Below are positions 1 to 5,433 of a stretch of DNA of 6,529 nucleotides, piece by piece. Source of the stretch: Desulfocapsa sp. Its GTDB lineage: Bacteria > Desulfobacterota > Desulfobulbia > Desulfobulbales > Desulfocapsaceae. The DNA lies in the NCBI GenBank assembly GCA_030635405.1, contig DAOVZA010000124.1, forward strand, positions 1-6,529, written 5' to 3'. The stretch's first letter is position 1. The number at the start of each line of letters is the position of its first letter. The position numbers and the translations under genes were made by a program. The notes under the pieces were generated by a model, which saw only the letters and a list, made by a program, of their open reading frames with translations, made no database searches and had not been told where the DNA came from.

Positions 1-201
1 AATCAGGTCTGGATTTTCAATAAACTCTTCAGGGGAACAGCCGGTGATGAGTTCACATCCGGGAGAAACGTATTTATATGAGCCATCGGGTGAAATCAGA
101 ATTTCCCAGTCATAGGAAATGTCAGCAACGGATTCAGAAATCCCTCCATTGCCTCCTTTCTTAACGGGTAATATCCCACTCGGCCCCGATGGCGTACTCA
201 T
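1..201 (-). CDS. PAS-domain signalling protein, N-terminal part (truncated by window edge)
   Basis: The 67 visible codons read from ATG at 201 to the window edge. The first 27 residues are a Gly/Pro/Ser-rich cytoplasmic leader with no signal peptide or membrane segment. From about residue 28 the sequence follows the start of a PAS fold: DWEILISPDGSYKYVSPGCE, then an ITGCSPEEF helix and ENPDL. This is the typical beginning of PAS sensor domains in histidine kinases and diguanylate cyclases, where PAS senses small ligands, redox state or partner proteins. The output domain lies outside the window, so kinase or cyclase cannot be chosen. An in-frame TAG two codons upstream fixes ATG 201 as the earliest start; AAAGG lies about 8 bases before it. 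The gene follows the chemoreceptor stop by 45 bases on the same strand with no terminator between them, suggesting co-transcription. Confidence 0.8.
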   Translation of the reverse strand, partial: MSTPSGPSGILPVKKGGNGGISESVADISYDWEILISPDGSYKYVSPGCELITGCSPEEFIENPDLI

Positions 202-246
202 ACACTATACCTTTGATTCACAACTAACTATTGATACGTATTATAA

Positions 247-2289
247 CTAAACTTTAAACTTACTTACCATAACTGTTAATTTCTCCGCAAGCTCGCTTAA
301 TTCTTCAGCACTTGTGTGTACCTGGGTGCTGCTTTTATTTATCTCTTCGGCCGATTGTCCAACTGTGGCAATGTCGGATGCCACCTCTTCGGTAACAGAA
401 GATGTCTGGGCAACATTTTCATTAACTTCCTGAATACCTTGAGAAGCCTGAGAGACGTTATTTGCTATTTCCTGTGTCGCAGCAGACTGTTCTTCAACAG
501 TAATAGAAATCTCACCCACCATTCCATTTACTTCACTGATAACACCTGAAATTTGAGTGATTTCTTCCACAGAATTTTTGGTAGCAGACTGAATTCTGGA
601 AATCTTATCTTTAATTTCACCGGTGGCGTTGGACGTCTGTTTAGCAAGATCTTTAATTTCGTTGGCGACAACAGCAAAGCCCTTACCAGCTTCTCCAGCT
701 CTAGCAGCTTCAATTGTTGCATTGAGTGCAAGAAGATTCGTCTGTTCTGAAATCTCAGTAATAGCCTCAGTCACCTTACCAATCTCACGGGCAGCAGTGC
801 CAAGCAGATTAATCTGATCGGAAGCATTTTGCGATTGGGTAACCGCCGCCTCAGTTATTGCATGAGTCTTATCGGTATTGGTTGCAATTTCACCGATGGT
901 TGCACTCATCTCTTCAGCAGCTGCCGCCACCATATTCACGTTAACAGACGTCTCTTCAGAAGCAGCCGCCACAGAGTTCATATTAACACTCATTTCTTCA
1001 GCTGCTGCAGCAACAGCGTTTGCTCTCTCTGTGGTTTCTTCAGAACTTGCAGACATTTGATCTGAAATTGCAGAAAGCTCAGTTGATGCAGAAGATAAGG
1101 TATGTACACCTGTGGAAATATCCTGAAATATCTTACGGAGATTGGCACCCATTTCATTCATTGCCTGCGCTAGTATACCAACCTCATCCTTTTGGTTAAT
1201 ATCCAGAGTCTGTGTAAAATCACCCCCGGCAATTATTTTTGCAAAAGCAACACTCTGTACAATGGGCTTTGATATTGTCTTTGCCATAAAGATAGTAATG
1301 AAAATTCCTACAATAATAGCTATTAACGAAACGACAAAAACACTTTGTCTGATTTGCCGTCCATCTTCGAGCATAACTGCATCCGTCATAATATGCTCTT
1401 TCGCTTCAGCTCGTAATTTCCCGAGAAACCCCTGGACTTTTTTAAGATTAGGAACAGTCTGAGTAGCATATATGGCATTTGTTGCAGCAGCAGCGTCCAT
1501 AAGAGCAGTTGCTCTCTTCTGCATTTTAGCAAGTGCTGCCTGGGTACCTTCAAGTGCAGAAAGTGTGTCTGTCTGGTACACAGCATAAGCTCTATCAGGA
1601 AATTGAGGATTCCACAATTGCTGTATTTTTAAAGCTGATTCATGAAACTCGGCATGAGGTTTTTTTAATTCTTCTATCAAACCAGCAAACTCTGAATCTG
1701 ACGCAGCAAGCTTCTTTCCTTCATCACCATAAATAAAACGCCCTAGAGCACATTTGTGATCATCCGTTTGTACTCCATGATCTGGAAGTTTCTCCAAAAA
1801 CATAGCGGTCATTTTACAAGTTGCTTTTAAATGATCAACTTCCATATGAGTGATAATTGCAGGCAGTTGAGGGTTCACAACCTTAAATGTCTTTTCAATC
1901 TCAGCAGCAGAGTTATGCAATCTTGCATGAGGTTCTTCTATATTCTTCAGAAACGGAGCCAATGAAGGAACCATTGCTTCGGCCTGCTGTCTCTCTTCTC
2001 CGTAGAGCCATTTTCCAAAAGCACACTGGTGATCATCAAGCTGTACATGAAGCTCAGTTATCCGTTCATCTGTTAAAAGTTCATTAACCTTATTTGCCCA
2101 ATTAAGATGGTCAACTTCCTTTGCTGCCAGTAAAGCATCCAGTTTATTCCCGGAAATAACCTCTGTGGCATCATTGATCAAAAAACCAATCCCTCGAAGA
2201 CTAACCAGACCAATTGTACCTGCAAGAAGAACAACGAGCCCAAAGCCCAACCCTAATTTCTTAAATATTGTTAAATTTTTCCAATACAT
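247..2289 (-). CDS. Methyl-accepting chemotaxis protein with two tandem periplasmic CZB domains
   Basis: Membrane chemoreceptor of 680 residues that would control CheA/CheW and hence motility or another Che-type output. Order: TM1 about 12-33; periplasmic region about 34-315; TM2 about 316-336; HAMP about 337-390, starting with the usual TISKP; then a long cytoplasmic coiled coil. Its tip (about 512-545) carries [20 protein letters not shown] followed by [11 protein letters not shown], the most conserved signature of the family. The periplasmic part holds two chemoreceptor zinc-binding (CZB) domains. CZB1 has H61xxW64, C89xFGxW94 and H121xxxH125. CZB2 has H153, C180xLGxF185 and H212xxxH216, so the likely 3His/1Cys zinc ligands are kept in both, while the two Trp are lost in the second. 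Residues 412-467 form four 14-residue repeats with EE pairs, probable methylation sites. There is no C-terminal CheR-tethering pentapeptide. GGAAG and AGG precede ATG 2289. The ligand is unknown; zinc or oxidants such as HOCl are possibilities from CZB literature. Confidence 0.96.
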   Translation of the reverse strand: MYWKNLTIFKKLGLGFGLVVLLAGTIGLVSLRGIGFLINDATEVISGNKLDALLAAKEVDHLNWANKVNELLTDERITELHVQLDDHQCAFGKWLYGEERQQAEAMVPSLAPFLKNIEEPHARLHNSAAEIEKTFKVVNPQLPAIITHMEVDHLKATCKMTAMFLEKLPDHGVQTDDHKCALGRFIYGDEGKKLAASDSEFAGLIEELKKPHAEFHESALKIQQLWNPQFPDRAYAVYQTDTLSALEGTQAALAKMQKRATALMDAAAATNAIYATQTVPNLKKVQGFLGKLRAEAKEHIMTDAVMLEDGRQIRQSVFVVSLIAIIVGIFITIFMAKTISKPIVQSVAFAKIIAGGDFTQTLDINQKDEVGILAQAMNEMGANLRKIFQDISTGVHTLSSASTELSAISDQMSASSEETTERANAVAAAAEEMSVNMNSVAAASEETSVNVNMVAAAAEEMSATIGEIATNTDKTHAITEAAVTQSQNASDQINLLGTAAREIGKVTEAITEISEQTNLLALNATIEAARAGEAGKGFAVVANEIKDLAKQTSNATGEIKDKISRIQSATKNSVEEITQISGVISEVNGMVGEISITVEEQSAATQEIANNVSQASQGIQEVNENVAQTSSVTEEVASDIATVGQSAEEINKSSTQVHTSAEELSELAEKLTVMVSKFKV
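889..1056 (-). repeat. Four tandem 14-residue (42-bp) repeats in the chemoreceptor methylation helix
   Basis: Residues 412-467 of the chemoreceptor divide into four 14-residue units: [42 protein letters not shown] and [14 protein letters not shown]. Each unit is two heptads and has an EE pair in the same position. The last three are close copies and look like a recent in-frame duplication; the first is diverged. Two-heptad steps keep the coiled coil in register, so each added unit lengthens the helix and adds potential CheR/CheB sites. Confidence 0.75.
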
Positions 2290-2317
2290 ACTTCCATACC
2301 TGAGATGTTAAAATGAG

Positions 2318-2346
2318 ATTTTAAAAAGAGTAATTCCAGTATTCAA
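2318..2346 (-). promoter_or_regulatory. Sigma-70-like promoter of the chemoreceptor gene
   Basis: On the minus strand TTGAAT (2346-2341) is followed after exactly 17 bases by TAAAAT (2323-2318), giving 4/6 and 5/6 matches to the -35 and -10 consensus. Transcription would start near 2311, leaving a leader of about 20 bases that contains the AGG/GGAAG ribosome-binding region. I saw no sigma-28 flagellar-type promoter here. AT-rich DNA gives chance matches, so confidence is moderate. Confidence 0.5.
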
Positions 2347-2561
2347 TAGTGCTACAAAATGTAGCTTATGTTAATTTGAGGGCAAATAGCAAATCTTTTT
2401 TTGATAAAGTCTATCAATTTTATTTGCACTACCGCCCAATAACAAAACCAAGCAACAATCGTACCATTTTTTGCACGACCTTACATGCTCCTAAAAATCC
2501 ATTTAATATCAAGACCTCACAAGAAAAACTCCACTGACTCAAAACTGAAAATTCCGTGAAA

Positions 2562-2600
2562 GAGTCTATTTTATTAGATACTGTCTAATTCCATAGACTC
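2562..2600. repeat. 39-bp nested inverted repeat
   Basis: The outer arms GAGTCTAT (2562-2569) and ATAGACTC (2593-2600) are perfect. Inside them TTAGA (2574-2578) and TCTAA (2584-2588) form a second perfect pair around a 5-base centre. All arms share the word TAGA/TCTA. The element is followed on the plus strand by an A/T-only run (ATTTTTAAATTTT), so a weak terminator is possible, but the stem is AT-rich; an operator is equally possible. Confidence 0.5.
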
Positions 2601-2661
2601 ATTTTTAAATTTTAAAAAATTAAGTTCAATTCATTCTACCAGGTGAAATATTGCACCATGC

Positions 2662-3177
2662 AATCACAACTTGTGAAATGATATATTGAAAAAGGGAGAT
2701 CCCATTATTGCAAAAGACCTTAATCTTGCGGAAAACGGTGAGCAAATAATGCTACACAGTCATGCTCAACCACATTATGCAGGGGAAGACAGAATGACGG
2801 GGGGGCTGAATATCATAAATAACCAGACAGGATTTTGTGGCCAATTTATCCAGCGAGCTTAAAACCCAGACAACCGCCATTCGTGGTTATGTGGGAACCC
2901 TGCTCAATGGAGCGATGAACAAAATGCAGGAAACTGAAAAGAAAGAGGTTTCACTTCAGAAGGAATATATTGGGCCCATTCTGGAACTTGCAATGCAGCA
3001 GAATACCAAAAATGTATTTTTGAACACTTTTACCGTGGTGATAAAGCCAAAAGCCGTACGTACGGAGGAACTGCTCTTGGTCTTACCATTGTAGGTGATA
3101 TCATGGACATCCATCACGGCACAGTGGAAGTTAAGAGTCAACTTGGCAGAGGTTCCACATCAAAAGACTACGTGTAA
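2662..3177 (+). pseudogene. Decayed PhoR-like PAS/HisKA/HATPase sensor histidine kinase
   Basis: Three pieces of one histidine kinase lie in order but in two frames. Piece 1 (frame of 2701, broken by an in-frame TGA at 2674) reads NDILKKGDPIIAKDLNLAEN and then GEQIMLHSHAQPHYAGEDRM, like the end of the PhoR PAS domain. Piece 2 (frame of 2837, from about 2822) is the dimerisation domain: RQDFVANLSSELKTQTTAIR followed by GYVGTLLNGA. The usual SHELRTP motif has become SSELKTQ, so the phosphorylated His is lost. Piece 3 (frame of 2998, to TAA 3175-3177) is the end of the ATPase domain: AEYQKCIFEHFYRGDKAKSR, then TYGGTALGLTIV (G2 box) and GTVEVKSQLGRGS. The N box and G1 box between pieces 2 and 3 are deleted. 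The gene cannot make an active kinase. No response regulator is adjacent; the remnant faces the sensor gene at 3222-4463 with 44 bases between them. Confidence 0.82.
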
Positions 3178-3221
3178 CTGCTTAGTTCATGAATAGACCT
3201 TTTGGAGTATCAAAAAAACTC

Positions 3222-4463
3222 CTAAACGAAATCAGGATAATGTTTCTGAGCACAATCAGGACAAATGCCATGACTAACATCGGCTTGAGAATGACTCTGT
3301 AGATATGAATCCACCTCTTGCCATTCTTCCTCATCATTTCTGATCTTCTTACAGAATGAACAGAGTGGCAATATTCCTTCAAGGCTTTTAATTTCATCAA
3401 GAGCTTTCTGCAATTTCTCGGTTCTTTGTTCCACCTGATGCTCGAGGTTTTCATTGCTTTCTCTAAGAGCAGTGTTCAGTGCTACGATTTTTTGAATCAG
3501 TGAACCATAGCTAAAGTAAATAAGAAGAAAGGAAAACAGAAGCAGGACACTACTGAGGAAAACAATAAAAACAATGCGTGACTGTATCTTTTGCTCCTGC
3601 TGGCTGATATCAAGAGCCACAAAGATAGCTCCCTGATGCTCATCTTTATGTCCACGAAGTTCTAACGCATTGACCACAACATAGGTTTTTCCCTGTAAAG
3701 TCACCTTCTGCTGTTGAAGTCCCCAGTCAAGTATATCTCTACCTGCTTGAAAGATCTCAATTGCTTCAGACCGGACTGTAAAGGAACTCCCCGAGAAGAA
3801 GGGTATGTTTTCGTTTGGGATGCTTACAAGTGAATAATTCTCATTTGGAATCACCATCCCCACCGGAAGGTTAAGTTTGTCGTGAATCACAGTCAGAAGC
3901 TGACTTCCTTTTATACCAAATTGCACAACTCCCACATGCTCACCTTTGTAGGTAACAGGCTGAACAAGACGATACTGAAGACCGCGCTTAGCTATCATAT
4001 AACCATCATATTGTCGCTCTTCCCTATTGGCATCTATAATATCAGCACGCATTGCACCAACGTGGTCGCCAAAAGCAGCAGGACGACAGGCGCGCAAAAA
4101 CATGTGATTATCAGGCGTTGTCCATGCCAGTGTGGAAAAATAAGGGTTTTCTTGTCTGAAAAAATCGAGATACGGTGTCATGTGCAGGAGTAATTCTTTT
4201 CTATCCCGCCTGGCGAAAGCACTTATATATTCTTCATGCTGAAAAACTTTTGTATAACTGACAAAGGCTTTTATACGGTTACGATAGGATCTGTTGTTTT
4301 GTTCTTCAATGGTTTTGACAATAGCTCGAATACTCTTAACTTCCGTATCAATACGATTAGTAAGATTATCCTGACTATCAAAGTAAAAAAGAGTGGTAAA
4401 CACGCTGCAGATACTGATTATCAGCAACATGACCAAGAGGATTATTTTCCATTTTGTATTCAT
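3222..4463 (-). CDS. Membrane Cache-type sensor with C-terminal CxxC/CxxC tail and no known output domain
   Basis: Protein of 413 residues. TM1 about 7-28 and TM2 about 297-318 enclose a periplasmic region of about 265 residues. Its middle, NHMFLRACRPAAFGDHVGAM then RADIIDAN, GLQYRLVQPVTYKGEHVGVV and QFGI, follows double-Cache (dCache_4/Cache_3-like) ligand-binding domains. After TM2 comes a short coiled coil (about 325-362, LRESNENLEHQVEQRTEKLQ). It ends in LEGILPLCSFCKKIR and SHGICPDCAQKHYPDFV: C368-x2-C371 and C401-x2-C404, a probable zinc site. I know this tail from C-termini of PAS, response-regulator and kinase-like proteins, mainly in Desulfobacterota; its function is not established. 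There is no HisKA, GGDEF, HAMP or MCP domain, so it must signal through a partner or through the tail. ATG 4463 is preceded by AGGA about 11 bases upstream, a loose ribosome-binding spacing. The gene stands alone behind a sigma-54-type promoter and meets a dead kinase gene at its 3' end. Confidence 0.88.
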   Translation of the reverse strand: MNTKWKIILLVMLLIISICSVFTTLFYFDSQDNLTNRIDTEVKSIRAIVKTIEEQNNRSYRNRIKAFVSYTKVFQHEEYISAFARRDRKELLLHMTPYLDFFRQENPYFSTLAWTTPDNHMFLRACRPAAFGDHVGAMRADIIDANREERQYDGYMIAKRGLQYRLVQPVTYKGEHVGVVQFGIKGSQLLTVIHDKLNLPVGMVIPNENYSLVSIPNENIPFFSGSSFTVRSEAIEIFQAGRDILDWGLQQQKVTLQGKTYVVVNALELRGHKDEHQGAIFVALDISQQEQKIQSRIVFIVFLSSVLLLFSFLLIYFSYGSLIQKIVALNTALRESNENLEHQVEQRTEKLQKALDEIKSLEGILPLCSFCKKIRNDEEEWQEVDSYLQSHSQADVSHGICPDCAQKHYPDFV

Positions 4464-4559
4464 AAAAAATTACATCCTGAGCTCTAACGCTCATACTTCC
4501 TGTGGATATTAGTGAGGGAGGTTCCAATCCCCTGAAAAAGTTCCTGCTTCTCTCATTAT

Positions 4560-4575
4560 TGCAAAAGCCATACCA
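4560..4575 (-). promoter_or_regulatory. Sigma-54 (RpoN) promoter match upstream of the Cache sensor gene
   Basis: The minus strand reads TGGTATGGCTTTTGCA (4575-4560). Against TGGYACG-N4-TTGCW only one defined base differs, and the essential GG and GC are separated by the required 10 bases. The predicted start is near 4548, about 85 bases before the sensor ATG at 4463. If real, an enhancer-binding activator would be needed; no matching activator gene is in the window and I did not identify its site. Confidence 0.6.
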
Positions 4576-4679
4576 CAGCAGGAGAAAGGCAATAAATTTA
4601 CAAAGAACCCTATATTATTAGTATGTTGGGTTACAGAAAGAGGCAGAAAACATCTAAGAGAATGTGAGTACAAATGAAA

Positions 4680-4726
4680 TAATGGTCATTTTTGTGTACA
4701 GAAGATGGTCGCAAAAATGACCATTA
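4680..4726. repeat. Long-arm inverted repeat (17-bp arms, 13-base loop)
   Basis: The left arm TAATGGTCATTTTTGTG (4680-4696) and right arm CGCAAAAATGACCATTA (4710-4726) are complementary except at one position, which is a G.T wobble in one strand. The loop is 13 bases (4697-4709). Arms of this length are far beyond chance for 47 bases. There is no T run after it in either orientation, so it is not a standard terminator; an operator, an RNA structure or a very small mobile repeat are the options. Confidence 0.65.
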
Positions 4727-4840
4727 AAATAGAAACGCACAGCAATCAAGACAGATCAACCTCAGCTTAAATGGACTTGATGAAGAGCTTCGACCTGGCA
4801 ATTAATATTTTGATTACGTACAAAGCTCAGCTTATACTCC

Positions 4841-4909
4841 GTCATTCCCGCGCAGGCGGGAATCCAGGAGCTTCACGGAAAACTGGATCCCCGCCTACGC
4901 GGGGATGAC
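4841..4909. repeat. Dispersed intergenic palindromic repeat of the GTCATTCCCGCG type
   Basis: Arms 4841-4867 (GTCATTCCCGCGCAGGCGGG plus AATCCAG) and 4883-4909 are 27 bases long with three mismatches, all transitions, around a 15-base spacer. Each arm also contains its own small hairpin (CCCGC-gcag-GCGGG and CCCCGC-ctac-GCGGGG). Its local GC is far above the surroundings. I recognise this core from intergenic repeats scattered in many proteobacterial and environmental genomes; it behaves as a REP/MITE-like element and encodes nothing. Confidence 0.75.
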
Positions 4910-5122
4910 ATGGAGCAACATCGTTGAAAATGTCTGCTTTCAATGCATTACAGTGATACCAAAAGAAACTGGCTGAGTTTCATACGTAATTAGAATTAAT
5001 ATTGACTCGCATACTGTTGCCAAAACCTTAGAAATGGCCTCTGCTTGGATATGATCAGCTCAATCTTGGAGAAAAAGTGTAATTGAGGAGGGAAAGGAGA
5101 GAAAGTGTTGAGTGGATAAAAC

Positions 5123-5164
5123 AAAAAAAGCCAAAAACTCTCTATCATAGGAGGGTTTCGGGCT
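5123..5164 (-). terminator. Intrinsic terminator downstream of the tRNA-Leu fragment
   Basis: On the minus strand AGCC (5164-5161) pairs with GGCT (5132-5129), then AAAC with GTTT and CTC with GAG, separated by a 2x2 internal loop and one mismatch, with an 8-base loop. Six further T follow GGCT directly (5128-5123). It begins 10 bases after the CCA end of the tRNA fragment, so it is probably the original terminator of that tRNA gene, retained with it. Confidence 0.6.
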
Positions 5165-5173
5165 AGAAATCAA

Positions 5174-5232
5174 TGGTGCGGAGGTCGGAACTGAACCGAC
5201 ATGAACATACATCCGCTGGATTTTGAGTCCAG
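5174..5232 (-). pseudogene. 3' fragment of a tRNA-Leu(CAA) gene
   Basis: Read on the minus strand: anticodon stem CTGGA/TCCAG around the 7-base loop CTCAAAA (anticodon CAA, reading UUG); a long class II variable arm of about 15 bases as expected for Leu; T stem GTCGG/CCGAC; then CTCCGCA and an encoded CCA at 5176-5174. The 5' acceptor strand that should pair with CTCCGC is absent: the bases about 27 upstream of the anticodon stem (near 5253-5259) are unrelated, and only vague D-arm resemblance (GTTGAACA) remains. The T loop TTCAGTT lacks the invariant A58, and the 3' acceptor strand is one base short, so the copy is also degenerating. It cannot fold into a functional tRNA. Best reading: the far-end attachment-site copy left by an element that integrated in a tRNA-Leu gene. 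A simple decayed tRNA duplicate is the alternative. Confidence 0.7.
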
Positions 5233-5433
5233 TGTTCAACAGCCAACAACACAAACGGTATTTATTGTAATTTTGTCGCAATTATTTTTCATGTCTAAAA
5301 AAACACTACCTCTTGAGCAAGTTGCAATTTTACACGCACAAGAAAACAGTATTTCTTGTGCGTATGAGCCATAACGTGCACAAAAAAACAGGTTTCCTTG
5401 TGCACGTCATTCTATTCCTACTGCATTATCATC
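5233..5433. other. Intergenic segment between tRNA-Leu fragment and Fic gene
   Basis: This AT-rich stretch of 200 bases holds the twin hairpins (5334-5407) and a 16-bp-spaced direct repeat TCCTACTGC at 5416-5424 and 5432-5440 that covers the Fic stop codon. If the tRNA fragment is an attachment site, this is the first DNA inside the element. I see no integrase or excisionase gene here. Confidence 0.4.
5334..5407. repeat. Two related tandem hairpins downstream of the Fic gene
   Basis: Hairpin 1 has perfect 12-bp arms ACGCACAAGAAA (5334-5345) and TTTCTTGTGCGT (5352-5363) with a 6-base loop. Hairpin 2 has perfect 10-bp arms ACGTGCACAA (5374-5383) and TTGTGCACGT (5398-5407), extending to 16 bp with two mismatches. 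Ten bases separate them. The two align with each other across arms and loop (both have AACAG in the middle), so they are diverged copies. They start 27 bases past the Fic stop codon. Neither is followed by a T run on the minus strand, so they are not typical intrinsic terminators, though they could protect or end the Fic transcript. Confidence 0.7.

Larger units (their letters stand above)
2290..2661. other. AT-rich intergenic region upstream of the chemoreceptor gene
   Basis: I find no convincing coding sequence in these roughly 370 bases. They hold the chemoreceptor promoter (2318-2346), a 17-bp dyad TTGATAAAGTCTATCAA at 2401-2417, with 6-bp arms, that could be an operator, and the nested inverted repeat at 2562-2600. 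The right end grades into the decayed kinase gene. The dyad is spaced by 5 bases between its arms and does not fit the FNR box TTGAT-N4-ATCAA. Confidence 0.5.
4576..5122. other. Intergenic region with repeats, no convincing gene
   Basis: These roughly 550 bases contain the long-arm hairpin at 4680-4726, a possible gene remnant at 4717-4790, and the dispersed palindromic repeat at 4841-4909. From 4910 to 5122 I see nothing interpretable: stops interrupt the frames and no ribosome site precedes an ORF of plausible length. Confidence 0.5.

Noticed and set aside
147..157. Perfect AGGAGG on the minus strand (157-152) inside the PAS gene leader, just before an ATG
   Set aside because: The ATG is only 2 bases away and out of the PAS frame, giving a 17-codon ORF; no in-frame ATG, GTG or TTG follows before the PAS fold.
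829..1065. Plus-strand ORFs of 60-106 codons opposite the chemoreceptor
   Set aside because: They are antisense shadows of the repetitive, Ala/Glu/Ser-rich receptor coding sequence and have no start signals.
3055..3066. Perfect 12-bp palindrome CCGTACGTACGG
   Set aside because: It lies inside codons for the kinase remnant (SRTYG) and is explained by coding; no sign of a site function.
2837..3094. 85-codon plus-strand ORF taken as an intact small gene
   Set aside because: Its first half is the HisKA part of a kinase and its second half is out of frame with the true ATPase homology, which reads in another frame; it is part of the pseudogene.
3201..3223. Hairpin GGAGT/ACTCC between the kinase remnant and the sensor stop as a bidirectional terminator
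   Set aside because: Only a 5-bp stem and no T run following it on either strand.
4509..4678. Plus-strand open frame of about 50 codons upstream of the Cache sensor gene
   Set aside because: No start codon with a ribosome site and no recognisable protein family; the interval contains the sigma-54 promoter of the opposite strand.
5291..5374. Plus-strand 27-codon ORF with natural-looking composition (MSKKTLPLEQVAILHAQENS...)
   Set aside because: No ribosome-binding site, and its second half is made of the first hairpin, which explains the codons; no relative recognised.
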